Below are positions 36,299-45,724 of a stretch of DNA of 64,000 bases, piece by piece. The stretch is from the NCBI GenBank assembly GCA_937907605.1, contig CALCYI010000020.1:46475-110474 (forward strand). The letters run 5' to 3'. Positions within the stretch are counted from its first letter, which is position 1. Each line of letters opens with the position of its first letter. The position numbers and the translations under genes were made by a program. Origin of the DNA: an uncultured Clostridia bacterium. Its GTDB lineage: Bacteria > Bacillota > Clostridia > Oscillospirales > Acutalibacteraceae. Below the pieces are notes generated by a model. It saw only the letters and a program-made list of their open reading frames with translations. It did no database searches and had not been told where the DNA came from.

Positions 36299-37031
36299 AA
36301 ATGAAGTAAGGCTTCAAAAGTTTATGGCTGAGCAGGGGATTGCCTCGCGCAGAAAAAGCGAGGAGCTAATCTCTGCGGGAAAGGTTAAGGTTAACGGTCA
36401 CGTTGCTTCCCTCGGCGATAAAATCAATCCCTATAAGGATTTGGTTACCGTAAGGGGACAGAAGATAACCTTTGAGAAAAAACGCAAAATGGTATATATT
36501 ATGCTTCATAAGCCGAGGGGATACGTAACCACCGTTTCCGACGAAAAGGGGAGAAAAACCGTAATGGATTTAATCCCCGACATTAAGGAGCGCGTTTATC
36601 CTGTCGGCAGACTTGATAAGGACAGCGAAGGGCTTTTACTTCTTACGAACGACGGCGTTTTCACTAACTGTATGACTCACCCGAGCCACGAATACGCAAA
36701 GACCTACCGTGTTACAGTCAGACCTAAAATATCCGATGAGGCGCTTTATAATCTTCGTCACGGTATTGAGCTTGACGGAAAGATGACTGCTCCCGCCGAG
36801 GTTAATATTCTGACTCAGGAGGAGGGCAGAGTAGTCCTTGAATTTATTATCCACGAGGGCAGAAACCGAGAAATAAGAAGAATGTGCGAAAGCCAGGGAC
36901 TCGAGGTTGCAAGACTGAAAAGAACCTCAATAGGCTCGCTAAAGCTCGGTATGCTCCCGCAGGGACAGTACCGCGAGCTTACAGAGCAGGAGGTTAAAAA
37001 GCTCCTCCGCTCCGCAGGACATAAGGAGTAA
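36288..37031 (+). CDS. RsuA/RluB-family pseudouridine synthase
   Basis: A 247-residue rRNA-modifying enzyme with an N-terminal S4 RNA-binding domain (QGIASRRKSEELI) and the catalytic GRLDKDSEGLLLLTNDG with its aspartate. It likely modifies 23S rRNA as RluB. It overlaps the peptidase gene by 11 bases and closes the long operon that starts near 30179. Confidence 0.93.
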   Translation: MASKNEVRLQKFMAEQGIASRRKSEELISAGKVKVNGHVASLGDKINPYKDLVTVRGQKITFEKKRKMVYIMLHKPRGYVTTVSDEKGRKTVMDLIPDIKERVYPVGRLDKDSEGLLLLTNDGVFTNCMTHPSHEYAKTYRVTVRPKISDEALYNLRHGIELDGKMTAPAEVNILTQEEGRVVLEFIIHEGRNREIRRMCESQGLEVARLKRTSIGSLKLGMLPQGQYRELTEQEVKKLLRSAGHKE

Positions 37032-37067
37032 AAATAAGGAACGGAAAAAATCCATTCCTTATTTTTA
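37030..37067. terminator. bidirectional terminator after the pseudouridine synthase gene
   Basis: A long stem of about 16 bp with one mismatch (AAAAATAAGGAACGGA against TCCATTCCTTATTTTT) has A and T runs on both sides. It separates two converging genes. Confidence 0.88.
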
Positions 37068-37076
37068 TGTAATTTT

Positions 37077-38522
37077 CTATTTTTGTACGTGCTCTCTTCT
37101 CTGAGCGCCGTAGTTTACGGGCACCTTTTTGTTGAATAGTCCGTTGTTGTATTCGGGAAGCCAGCTTTCGCCGAGCTCACAGCTATTCTTGAAGGTTTCT
37201 TCGTCAGCAGCTACGTTAACTTCTGTGATACCCATTAATTCCTTTGTGTTGTCGTCCTTGTAAATCGCCTCCCACATTGAGTGGTGACCGATTGATTTTA
37301 CGGAGGACGGGAAGTAAATGTAATCAAGTCCTCTCAGGTGATAGAACGCGTCAGAGCCTACTGTTTCGAGCCCCTCAGGAAGAGAATCGTAAATATTTGT
37401 GAGCTGAGGCAACGAGTCATAGAAGGTACCTGTTACTGCCGTGTCGGTCTTGTAGCTGTATATATTCTGGAGAATTTCATTTTTGAATATTGCCTGCGCT
37501 CCGATTGTCTTTACACCCTCCGGAATATACAGGTCCGTTATATTGGAATATGCAAAGGTAAGCTGACCGATTTCCGTTACTGTTGATGGCACAATGTAGG
37601 TTCTTGTCTTGAGGTTATACTCCTTGAAGAACGTTTCGTCATACTTCTCGGTAGTACCCCAAAGCTCCCACATTTCATATCCGTTATCGTCAACGAGGTT
37701 GGAATGATAAGCCCAGTAGTATTCGTTGCCCCTTGAGTTGCATTGCTTACCGTCATTTCCGGGACATCTGTAATCGTCAGGGAAATCCTCGGGAAGCGTT
37801 CCGGGAGCTATACCGCCCTCGGCGTCACCCTTATCGGGATCATACTGACGTCCGCAGCTCTCGCATTCCCATACAAGATGAGCATAACCCTCTTTGATTC
37901 TAAGCGTTCTGTCATAGTCGGTGGGATAGAAAATAATCTTCGACATATCTTTAGTATAGACAACGCCTTCAACGTCGCAGTAATACGGGTTATCGTCGTC
38001 AATATCAACATACTGAATATTCCAGCAGGAATAGATTGACTTACCGTTAAATTGCTTTACGTCCTTACCGATATGAATTTTTTCAATAGTTCCGTCACAG
38101 TTAAAGGCGTAATCGTGAATAGCAGTAATCGGCTTGCTCTTATCGCCGTCAACATAGTCGATTGTAAGCTCTCTCGTTCTGCCTGGATTAGTGTAAATAG
38201 TCAGCTCATATGTGCCGTCCTCAAGCTCAGTATATTTATATTCGGTAGTTTTAAGCGCTCTTACCGAGAAGAAGATACTAAGCGATATAGCGATGAGAAG
38301 AATAATTACTACGAACGCCTTAAGCTTTTTGGCACCGTCATAGGATTGACCGATTTTCGGTGCCTGAAGTCCATCGATTTTATAAGTCCAGATTTCATCC
38401 TCGGGGATGTCAAGAGTATATTCGGGAGCCTGTTCGGCAGCCTCCTTAGCCTCCTGAGCAAGAAAGTCATCATTCTTTTCTTCAGCTGCTTCGGGAGCGT
38501 TTTTCTTCTTACCTAATTTCAT
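37077..38522 (-). CDS. membrane-anchored LRR_5/BspA-like protein with an embedded rubredoxin-like module
   Basis: A 481-residue protein. The first 65 residues are a charged cytoplasmic tail and residues 69-89 a membrane helix. The rest is outside and built of BspA-like leucine-rich units (ITAIHDYAF, YIPEGVKTIGAQAI, SVKSIGHHSM). Between units, residues 217-262 match rubredoxin: CESC, YDP.KGD...GI.PGT..EDFPDDY, then C253 and C261. It overlaps the upstream transporter gene (ATGA), so it probably serves the same surface process. The family role is cell-surface binding; the metal module is unexpected. Seen: motifs and spacing. Inferred: iron binding. Confidence 0.82.
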   Translation of the reverse strand: MKLGKKKNAPEAAEEKNDDFLAQEAKEAAEQAPEYTLDIPEDEIWTYKIDGLQAPKIGQSYDGAKKLKAFVVIILLIAISLSIFFSVRALKTTEYKYTELEDGTYELTIYTNPGRTRELTIDYVDGDKSKPITAIHDYAFNCDGTIEKIHIGKDVKQFNGKSIYSCWNIQYVDIDDDNPYYCDVEGVVYTKDMSKIIFYPTDYDRTLRIKEGYAHLVWECESCGRQYDPDKGDAEGGIAPGTLPEDFPDDYRCPGNDGKQCNSRGNEYYWAYHSNLVDDNGYEMWELWGTTEKYDETFFKEYNLKTRTYIVPSTVTEIGQLTFAYSNITDLYIPEGVKTIGAQAIFKNEILQNIYSYKTDTAVTGTFYDSLPQLTNIYDSLPEGLETVGSDAFYHLRGLDYIYFPSSVKSIGHHSMWEAIYKDDNTKELMGITEVNVAADEETFKNSCELGESWLPEYNNGLFNKKVPVNYGAQRREHVQK

Positions 38523-40306
38523 GACATCACCTCCACAGCTTCTTTTTCTTCAATTGCTGCTGCAGCATTTTCCTCGGGCGTGCTTTCGTCTCCCTCTTCA
38601 AGCTGCTTCCTTGTAACCTCTTCGCGGCGACGCAAAACCTCCATAACCTTGTTCTGTTTTTCGTCATCGTAATCCCAGAAGAAATACGGGATTGACATAA
38701 GAACGTAACCGATAATGTCAAGGATAATAGGTATAACGATAATGCTTCTTCTTGATTCGTCAATAAACAGAATGTCAAAGTTTGAATTAAAGCCGCCCTT
38801 TAACATAAGAAGCGGAATGATAAGACCTACAAAGGTTGTAATCGGTCCTGTGAACCAGCCGAATACGCCTGAGAAGTTTTCAAGTCTTTCGCCTGATAAG
38901 TACATCTGATAGTCGGAAATACGTATATCCATATCGTGTCCGACTGCGGTTGGCACCGTCTTGCACATTTCCATAAGGAAGAGCATTACTACCGAAATAA
39001 TTCCGCAAAGCTTAAGATTATTACCGAGGAAGATGTAGCATAATACGATAACTGAATATCCAATTGCACGCGCATACTGATGGAATATCATTATCTGTTT
39101 ATATGAGAAGCGTTTTATAAAGTAAGGCGTGAAGAAATCTGGCGGTGTACCCGCGAAGGATACAAGTGCAACGATAAGACTGTATGCAAGCCCTGATAGA
39201 CGGAAAGTGTAAAGGTAAAGAATAGTCGTGAACGCAAGCATTCCGTTTCCGAGCGAATCAAGCAAGCCGACGATTGTGAGAGTCCACTTATACTTATTAC
39301 GCATTACACCAAACATACCGTCCCAAATTTTAATATTAACCTTCTTTTCAAGCGGAGGCTGCGGAATCCTCTCCTTGATTCTTCCTGCAAGCAGAATTGT
39401 CAGCGTTGAGAAAGTAAAGAAGATACCGGGAATGATGTATCTGAATACAGCAATATCAGCCCATTTGTCCGTAGTCATACCGATAAATACGGGAACAAGG
39501 ATTGCTATTATTGAATAGAAAAGGTGTGATAATTTAATAGGATATGACCTTACGAAAATTCTCTCGCGAACATTCGGGGAAATATTCTGGCAGCACATTT
39601 CAAGGTTATTTCCGAAACCGAATACGCAGTATACCGCAAAGAGAAGGTTAGCCGCCCAAACACGCGTTACCTCGTCCTGAATGTTATAAAGCGGAAGCCA
39701 GCCGATAAGGATAACCATTATGTTCATCGGAAGGTAATCGCAGTAAAGGGAATACTTATATCTTCCGAATTTAGGAATAAGCTTCTTTCTCCAGAAAATA
39801 TTACGCGCGCCCTTCCAGCCGCAGTTAAGCAGTAAAGTTCCAAGAATCTTAATAGACGACGCTGCCGTTATTCCGCGGAAGGAATTAAGAGTTGCAACCA
39901 GCGGATTACTCGGGTTAAGCTTGAAGTTGAAAATAATCATAAAGATTCCGAGCAACGCCGAGCCTATGTAAACGCCGTATAGCTTTCGTTCCGTTTTTTT
40001 CGGAAGGAAGCCGAGGTTGTCGGATACAATCCACCATAGAATTGCCCAAAGATACCCGAGAGGCATATTAATAAGCCCGATAACCGAATATGTAATATAC
40101 GGTAGCTTATAATGATACATCATCAGGTAACAGCCTGCGCCAAAGGCGATGTATTCCAGAATCTTGGATCCCGCGTAGTTACTTCCCGAACCTATAAGAA
40201 TATCAAGGTATTCGCGGTACGGAACATACTTACCGGGAGCAGGCTTGGACCAATGCGTTTTGATGTCGGTAAAGAGCGCCTTTACCTTGCTTTGTTTTTC
40301 AGCCAT
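38519..40306 (-). CDS. MFS transporter, GPH/MelB-like
   Basis: A 595-residue membrane protein with about twelve helices and short charged loops, the pattern of the glycoside-pentoside-hexuronide cation symporter group of MFS. It is longer than the usual 450-500 residues, with an extended N-terminal part and a C-terminal acidic tail of about 45 residues. It lies next to GH31 and esterase genes on the same strand, so it likely imports an oligosaccharide or its product. The substrate is not readable. AAGGAG lies ahead of the ATG. Confidence 0.8.
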   Translation of the reverse strand: MAEKQSKVKALFTDIKTHWSKPAPGKYVPYREYLDILIGSGSNYAGSKILEYIAFGAGCYLMMYHYKLPYITYSVIGLINMPLGYLWAILWWIVSDNLGFLPKKTERKLYGVYIGSALLGIFMIIFNFKLNPSNPLVATLNSFRGITAASSIKILGTLLLNCGWKGARNIFWRKKLIPKFGRYKYSLYCDYLPMNIMVILIGWLPLYNIQDEVTRVWAANLLFAVYCVFGFGNNLEMCCQNISPNVRERIFVRSYPIKLSHLFYSIIAILVPVFIGMTTDKWADIAVFRYIIPGIFFTFSTLTILLAGRIKERIPQPPLEKKVNIKIWDGMFGVMRNKYKWTLTIVGLLDSLGNGMLAFTTILYLYTFRLSGLAYSLIVALVSFAGTPPDFFTPYFIKRFSYKQIMIFHQYARAIGYSVIVLCYIFLGNNLKLCGIISVVMLFLMEMCKTVPTAVGHDMDIRISDYQMYLSGERLENFSGVFGWFTGPITTFVGLIIPLLMLKGGFNSNFDILFIDESRRSIIVIPIILDIIGYVLMSIPYFFWDYDDEKQNKVMEVLRRREEVTRKQLEEGDESTPEENAAAAIEEKEAVEVMS

Positions 40307-40329
40307 AATAATACTCCTTAAAGTATTTC

Positions 40330-40349
40330 AGGGATTCAAAAGAATCCCT
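40330..40349 (-). promoter_or_regulatory. hairpin in the 5' leader of the MFS gene
   Basis: AGGGATTC (40330-40337) and its complement (40342-40349) form an 8-bp stem with an AAAA loop, about 25 bases ahead of the minus-strand start. A likely promoter is upstream: minus TATAAT near 40380 with a GTGCAA element 17 bases before it. It may affect mRNA stability or end transcription of GH31 mRNA. Confidence 0.45.
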
Positions 40350-40419
40350 AATTTAATTGCAATTTTGATTATATCATATATAAACAAAAATTGCACTATA
40401 TTATTTAAAAATTTTGTAC

Positions 40420-42606
40420 TTATTTAATAATTAAATCTCTTTTATCACCTGCAACAAGCTTTATTTCATATTTGATAGCTTCGTCGCCGAGGTTATTTAC
40501 GTTAACCGTAACGACGTCGCGCTCACAATTTACGCTTAGATGAAGCTTTGCGCAGAGATTTTTCTTGTAGTTATAGGTCAGTCCGTCGTCAAAAAACAGC
40601 TCGCTTTCAAAAGCACCTTCCTTAAGCGGATAGACAGTGAGTACAAGCTTTTCACCGCTTCTGAAGCCGTACTCAGCCTCGTCTGTAGGAATAACGCTGC
40701 CCGCTCTTACAAAGTATTTCATTTTACTGTTTGCAGGAAGCTCAAATTCAACCTCCTGACCTCCGCTGTACAGCGCTCCGTCAAGATACCAGTCGTCTGC
40801 CTTTGGTAAATACGCTTTCACCGTCTTTTTTCCTTTGTCGAATACAAATGAGGCAAGAATATCTCTGCCTACCATCATTGTATCGGGGTATTCTTCGCAC
40901 TTTTCGTCATCGTAATAAAGGAACAGAGGCGCGTTAATCGGAAGCTCCTTCTCAACTGCCTCATATGCGGCGTTATAAAGATAGGGGACTAACTGCTTTC
41001 TTTGTGCAAATATTGCGCGAACGTAGGGCATAATATCGGGATAGCTCCACGGCATTGTCGCAGAGCCGTCGCTGTTCCAGGAATGGATAGTGAAGCGCGG
41101 CTCAAAGAGTCCGTGCTGCAGCCAACGTAAGAGTAGTTCTCTTGACGGCATATCGCCTGAAAAGCCGCCGAGGTCGTGACCGTAGAAGTAAAAGCCCGAA
41201 AGGCTCATCGTTATGCCGATATAATGACAATATCTTAAATCCTTAAAGGAAGTGAAGTTATCGCCGCTCCAGGTCTGAGCAAGAGTTCTTACGTGAGCGC
41301 TTCCGCTTCTTGTTGAAAGGAACGGACGGAGCGAAGGATACATTTCTTTTTGCGCGTCATAGGATGATTTAACCATTAAGTAAGTCAAATACGGCTTGAT
41401 ACTTCTTGCTTTTTTACCGTCGTGCGAGAGAGCGTCAGTATCCTTAATATCGAACTCGTTATTGTCGTTCCACGTGCTTGTAATTCCGAGGTCGAGTAAC
41501 TTTTCCGTTACCTGCTTTTTCCAGAAATCACAGGCTTCTGGGTTAGTGAAATCAAGATAGCTTCCGAGGTTGTCCCAGAGTTGAGTAACAAAGGGCGTAC
41601 CGTCGGGATTCTTAATGAAGTATCCTTTTTCACTAAGCATATCGTACATAGGATGAGTGACTAAGAACGACGGCTTGATATTCGGTATAATCTCAATACC
41701 GTTTTCCTTAAACACCTCAACAAACTCCTTCGGGTTCGGGAATTTATCGTAATTCCAGTTGAATACGCAGCGCTGATTTCCTATCGAGGTATACCCCGAC
41801 GAAAGATAGAAGCCCTTGCAGGAGAGGTCGTATTCCTTAAGCTTTTCTATAAAGCCGAGCATTTCCTCGTAAGCGTTGTCCGCGTCGGTATAAGCCATAG
41901 TACTCGCGCAGTAATCAAAGCTCCATTTAGGCGGAAAGGCGGTTTTGCCAATCTGCTGTCCGAATTTTTGCAGTATTTCAAGCTTAGTACCGAAGTATAC
42001 GGTATATTCAAGATACTCTTTGTCGGTATGATAGTATTTATACGGCTCATAGTAGTTGTTTTGCTCTCTGCCGAAATCCATTTCAGCGCTCGTGAAAGAA
42101 AGGTAATAAATACCGTAGCAGCCTACCGAATTTTCGCAGATATAGAAGGGAACGAACTTATAAAGTGGGTCGCTTGTTTCACCGTCGTATCCCATTGAGT
42201 CTGTGGTATCAATCTTAAAGGACTGTCCCGCTTTGTTTAGCCTTCCGCCTTTGTCGCCAAGACCGTAAATCTTTTCGCCCTTTTCGCGCGTTACGTAATG
42301 GAATACTCCGCTGCCGAATTCATTTTCAAGATTATATGCAAAGGGAGCGCGGTCAGAAAATAGGCGCTTTCCGTCCTTATAATAGCTGATAATGAAATTA
42401 TAAAGGTCTACCTTGACTGTAATATCAACTAAGGTAAAGGAGTCAAAGCCTGACTCCTTTACCTCATCAATCATATTTTGTTCATTTTTTATAGCTACGT
42501 TAATATTGTTATCAAGTACGTTAATTATAGCTGTAGCGCAGTCGCAGCGGTATATACGTTGATTTTCCGTAACCTCGCTGAGTACAAAATGATGTCTGAA
42601 TTTCAT
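40420..42606 (-). CDS. glycoside hydrolase family 31
   Basis: A 728-residue enzyme with the GH31 layout: N-terminal beta-sandwich, catalytic barrel and C-terminal sheets. The nucleophile aspartate is in WNDNNEFD and the acid/base aspartate in TWSGDNFTS. GH31 covers alpha-glucosidases, alpha-xylosidases and related enzymes; sequence alone does not choose. No signal peptide is seen, so it is cytoplasmic and acts on imported sugars. It starts directly after the esterase stop (TAAATG), so the two are coupled. Confidence 0.92.
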   Translation of the reverse strand: MKFRHHFVLSEVTENQRIYRCDCATAIINVLDNNINVAIKNEQNMIDEVKESGFDSFTLVDITVKVDLYNFIISYYKDGKRLFSDRAPFAYNLENEFGSGVFHYVTREKGEKIYGLGDKGGRLNKAGQSFKIDTTDSMGYDGETSDPLYKFVPFYICENSVGCYGIYYLSFTSAEMDFGREQNNYYEPYKYYHTDKEYLEYTVYFGTKLEILQKFGQQIGKTAFPPKWSFDYCASTMAYTDADNAYEEMLGFIEKLKEYDLSCKGFYLSSGYTSIGNQRCVFNWNYDKFPNPKEFVEVFKENGIEIIPNIKPSFLVTHPMYDMLSEKGYFIKNPDGTPFVTQLWDNLGSYLDFTNPEACDFWKKQVTEKLLDLGITSTWNDNNEFDIKDTDALSHDGKKARSIKPYLTYLMVKSSYDAQKEMYPSLRPFLSTRSGSAHVRTLAQTWSGDNFTSFKDLRYCHYIGITMSLSGFYFYGHDLGGFSGDMPSRELLLRWLQHGLFEPRFTIHSWNSDGSATMPWSYPDIMPYVRAIFAQRKQLVPYLYNAAYEAVEKELPINAPLFLYYDDEKCEEYPDTMMVGRDILASFVFDKGKKTVKAYLPKADDWYLDGALYSGGQEVEFELPANSKMKYFVRAGSVIPTDEAEYGFRSGEKLVLTVYPLKEGAFESELFFDDGLTYNYKKNLCAKLHLSVNCERDVVTVNVNNLGDEAIKYEIKLVAGDKRDLIIK

Positions 42607-43944
42607 TTAGATTGGTCCCTCGTGATGAATGGTGTTATTCCACATTTGCTTTTTGTCCCACGGCATCATTCTTGAGTCCTCACAGAAGCGCATCGGATTT
42701 TTCCAGCCGGGCTCCCAACGCGGAATTTCGTCGCAGTTCGGGTCGTGATTCTTAACAAAAGCTATTAATGACTTATTCATCTGATTTGCAATTACGCGGT
42801 CAATTTCCTGCCAAGGACGCCAGTTCTGCTCCTGTGTTTTGAATACGTAAAGGAGGTCGGCAGCGTGCCAAGCGCCTACGTTATCTCCTGGCAGAGACCT
42901 TGCGAAGTTCGCCATCCATACCTTATTGCCGTTTCTTGAGCCCTTCTTTGCCATCATCTGATTTACCTTCATAAGCGCAAAGGTGAACATATCGTTCATC
43001 GTTACCGAGTAAACCTGAGGATAATTAGTGGGAACGGTGCTCATTTTGTAATTATCCCTTGTAATTAGAACGCCATCACAGCAGGGGAGACATTCAAGAA
43101 GCCCCATCTTCTGATTATCATACGCCTTGCGCCATGCGTTATATAAATCCTCGTGCGGAATTTCCTTAAGCTCAGCCATTGAGGAAACGCCTGCGTTTTG
43201 CATAATCTCAGTCCAGTAGGCTACGCCCTTTTCAGGCATCTTAGGTTTAGCAACCGCTCTCTGAATACCTGCGCCGCTCATAAGCACAGCGCCCTTTAAG
43301 CCGAGCGCCTTTACTCTGTCCGTGGACATAATAAGGTCAACGCTCATTGCGCCGGCGCTTTCTCCCGAAAGAGTCATATTATCGGGGTCGCCGCCGAATT
43401 CTGCAATATGCGCTTTTATCCATTCAAGAGCGCATACCTGGTCGTACAAGCCGAAGTTGCCGCAGCGTCCCTGCTCGTCGCGAAGGTCGGGATGATTCGG
43501 GAAGCCGAAGCAGTTAATACGGTAGTTCATAGCAACCCAGATAATTCCGTTTTGCGCAAATGATACGCCCGAAAGGTGACCTTCGTCTGAGCTTCCGCCA
43601 GTGAAGGAGCCACCGTATATGTAAATAAGCACGGGGCATTTTTCAGCGTCCTTAGGAGCTATGATATTAAGGAAGTGACAGTCCTCGCCGTAGGTGAATT
43701 CCTGTCCCTCGCGGAATTCCTTCCAGAACCAAGGATTAGATTCAGCGTCCACAGTGTACGCTCTTTCCTGAAGACAGCACGCGCCGTATTCAGTTGCGTC
43801 GTAAACGCCCTCGTAGCTGTCAACACGCTCGGGATATTCCCAGCGCTTTGCGTTTGCATATCTTATTCCTCTGAATTCAAGCCGGTCCTCATATTCGCGG
43901 CCTTTAAATTCACCCATGGAAGTCTTTAAGATTTTTGTTTCCAT
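42607..43944 (-). CDS. type-B carboxylesterase
   Basis: A 445-residue alpha/beta hydrolase of the carboxylesterase/cholinesterase family. Seen: FRGIRYA near the N-terminus, the oxyanion-hole segment YIYGGSFTGG, the nucleophile serine in LSGESAGA, and a late WHAADLLY histidine. It has no signal peptide. It could remove acyl groups from sugars handled by the downstream GH31. I chose the ATG at 43944, after GAGGTGAAATTT; an in-frame start 63 bases upstream lacks a site. Confidence 0.9.
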   Translation of the reverse strand: METKILKTSMGEFKGREYEDRLEFRGIRYANAKRWEYPERVDSYEGVYDATEYGACCLQERAYTVDAESNPWFWKEFREGQEFTYGEDCHFLNIIAPKDAEKCPVLIYIYGGSFTGGSSDEGHLSGVSFAQNGIIWVAMNYRINCFGFPNHPDLRDEQGRCGNFGLYDQVCALEWIKAHIAEFGGDPDNMTLSGESAGAMSVDLIMSTDRVKALGLKGAVLMSGAGIQRAVAKPKMPEKGVAYWTEIMQNAGVSSMAELKEIPHEDLYNAWRKAYDNQKMGLLECLPCCDGVLITRDNYKMSTVPTNYPQVYSVTMNDMFTFALMKVNQMMAKKGSRNGNKVWMANFARSLPGDNVGAWHAADLLYVFKTQEQNWRPWQEIDRVIANQMNKSLIAFVKNHDPNCDEIPRWEPGWKNPMRFCEDSRMMPWDKKQMWNNTIHHEGPI

Positions 43945-44000
43945 AAATTTCACCTCATATTCATTATAGTATATATTTACATTATTTTCAATTACAATAT

Positions 44001-44029
44001 TTGACAAATTGAAATTTACATTGTATCTT
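44001..44029 (+). promoter_or_regulatory. promoter of the Pr6Pr-like gene
   Basis: TTGACA at 44001-44006 and TATCTT at 44024-44029 with a 17-base spacer, lying between the divergent esterase and Pr6Pr genes. The leader would be only about ten bases. Confidence 0.55.
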
Positions 44030-44046
44030 AATAAATGGTGATGAAA

Positions 44047-44784
44047 ATGTATAATAAGATTACTAAGAATAAGCCGCTCGGCGTGTTGCTATTTCTTATG
44101 GCAGTTATAGGAATTGCTATAATAATTATAAGACTTGCTACTTATCAGTTCGAGTTTGACGCGAAGTATTCTCCGATAGATTACGGAAGATTTAAGCTTG
44201 TTACTTATTTTACAATCCAGTCGAACTTTTTTGCATGTATCTATTTTATTATCGTATCCCTTGGTATATTCGGAAATGAACGGGCGCAGAAAATCGGCTT
44301 TAATTCTACACTCGGCGCGCTCGTTACGCTTTATGTATTTATTGCAGGCGTCGTTTATAATGCGGGCTTTCCTATGAAAATGACCCCGCCGCTTACCTTT
44401 GATACGGCATACCACTTTTTCGTATCGTTTATGCAGATTTATTTTCATATGATTATGGCGACAACTGTTCTTGTACTATGGTTTTTCCCGTTTAAAAATG
44501 ATAAGCTCGGCGCAAAATGCATATTGCTTTCAGGATTATATCCGTTTGTTTATTCGGTATTCTCAATCATCCGCGGCACGTATTTTACAAATCCCGCATA
44601 TTATCCTTACCCTTTTTATAACCCTGAATTTGTATGGCAGACCTTTATGAAGGATAAACCGTTTAATATTGCGGGTGCCTATGGTTTCTTATCCCTTCTC
44701 CTCGTTTTCGGAATCGGGCTGTTTATGGCAATCTGCGCTATACTTGTACTGATACATAATAAAAGAATAAACTCCGAAGCTTAA
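44047..44784 (+). CDS. Pr6Pr-family membrane protein
   Basis: A 245-residue protein with six hydrophobic segments and the family-like FTIQSNFFACIYF stretch. It matches Pr6Pr/FAR-17a-like membrane proteins of unknown bacterial function; some eukaryotic relatives hydrolyse fatty-acid esters. The GGTGATG ahead of the ATG at 44047 decides the start; an ATG 12 bases upstream would have almost no leader. Confidence 0.75.
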   Translation: MYNKITKNKPLGVLLFLMAVIGIAIIIIRLATYQFEFDAKYSPIDYGRFKLVTYFTIQSNFFACIYFIIVSLGIFGNERAQKIGFNSTLGALVTLYVFIAGVVYNAGFPMKMTPPLTFDTAYHFFVSFMQIYFHMIMATTVLVLWFFPFKNDKLGAKCILLSGLYPFVYSVFSIIRGTYFTNPAYYPYPFYNPEFVWQTFMKDKPFNIAGAYGFLSLLLVFGIGLFMAICAILVLIHNKRINSEA

Positions 44785-44797
44785 GCCTCGGAGTTTA
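44768..44797. terminator. bidirectional terminator
   Basis: TAAACTCCGA (44768-44777) pairs with TCGGAGTTTA (44788-44797), with T-rich tracts on both sides. It ends the Pr6Pr gene and the convergent DUF2812 gene. Confidence 0.85.
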
Positions 44798-44798
44798 A

Positions 44799-45344
44799 TT
44801 ATTTTTGTACTTTTTCCTTTAATTTTTTGTACTTTAATATAACTTTTATAAACATTATCAAATATGCTATTAGAAGAACAATCCCAGTAAAAGTTCCAGT
44901 TGAGAATAGACCGTCGCTATTTACACTCGTAATAATATTAATCGGGATAACAATTAATAAAAATATCAAAATTATTGGCATACGTGTCCATATTATTCGG
45001 CGTAACATTTCAAGTCGTGATTCGGGGTCACAATAGATTTCTTCTTCGCTTTTCATTAGTGCAAGAGGTTTTCGGAAATAAGTATAACCCTTTTTTGAAT
45101 ATACTTTTTCCCATCCGCAGTCTGAGTATATCTGCAGATAATCGTCTTTGCGTTTTAATGCTTTAGGATTATAGTCGATTTGATATACCATCTCACAAGG
45201 TGTTCCTTCGATAAAATGATAAATCATACCGCCGAAGCTTCGATAGGTGAAATAATATCCTTTTGAGTTCATATAGGATAAGTACTCAGCTTCCTCTTCG
45301 TAATCCGTAAAAAAGAAGTATTGATATTCTTTGAATTCCTTCAT
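44799..45344 (-). CDS. DUF2812 membrane protein
   Basis: A 181-residue protein. The N-terminal DUF2812 domain (about 1-100: EAEYLSYMNSKGYYF, CGWEKVYSKKGYTYFRKP) is followed by two membrane helices. DUF2812 proteins are very often encoded right after a PadR regulator, as here (two-base gap), and probably answer to the same signal. The biochemical role is unknown. Confidence 0.85.
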   Translation of the reverse strand: MKEFKEYQYFFFTDYEEEAEYLSYMNSKGYYFTYRSFGGMIYHFIEGTPCEMVYQIDYNPKALKRKDDYLQIYSDCGWEKVYSKKGYTYFRKPLALMKSEEEIYCDPESRLEMLRRIIWTRMPIILIFLLIVIPINIITSVNSDGLFSTGTFTGIVLLIAYLIMFIKVILKYKKLKEKVQK

Positions 45345-45346
45345 AA

Positions 45347-45658
45347 TTATACCTCCTTTATCGTTCTGTATAGTCTTTTTATTCTCAGAATTTCAAGATT
45401 TAGTACTTCACTTCCGAGTGGTGTAATTTGATATACCTTACGTTTGTTTTCTTCCCAAACAAAACGAATTAATCCGTCCTTTTCCATTTTTGACAATGTA
45501 CCGTATACTGTTCCTGGTCCAAGTGTTATTTCTCCATTGGTAAGCTGTTTAACCTGCTGTACTATACCGTAGCCGTGATTATATGTTTGCAGAGAATATA
45601 GAATATAAAAACTTGTTTCAGTCATAGGCACATATACTTTTTTAATGTGTGCGTTCAA
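45347..45658 (-). CDS. PadR-family transcriptional regulator
   Basis: A 103-residue protein with the PadR winged-helix pattern (SFYILYSLQTYNHGYGIVQQV, GTVYGTLSKMEKDGLI, KVYQITPLG). It has only a short C-terminal helix, so it belongs to the small PadR subgroup. The start is a TTG four bases downstream of a GAGGAGATGAG site; a longer ATG form has none. Two operators overlap its own promoter, so it probably represses itself and DUF2812. Confidence 0.88.
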   Translation of the reverse strand: MNAHIKKVYVPMTETSFYILYSLQTYNHGYGIVQQVKQLTNGEITLGPGTVYGTLSKMEKDGLIRFVWEENKRKVYQITPLGSEVLNLEILRIKRLYRTIKEV

Positions 45659-45675
45659 ATACTCATCTCCTCTTA

Positions 45676-45723
45676 TATATCGCACTTCGATATAAATATA
45701 TCACACTGCGATATATCTGTCAA
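45676..45723 (-). promoter_or_regulatory. PadR promoter with two operators
   Basis: Minus-strand TTGACA (45723-45718) and TATATT (45700-45695) are 17 bases apart. Two dyads, TATATCG-CACTT-CGATATA (45676-45694, perfect) and TATATCA-CACTG-CGATATA (45697-45715, one mismatch), have centres 21 bases apart, on the same face of the helix. One covers the spacer and part of the -10, the other the transcription start. Confidence 0.82.
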
Positions 45724-45724
45724 G

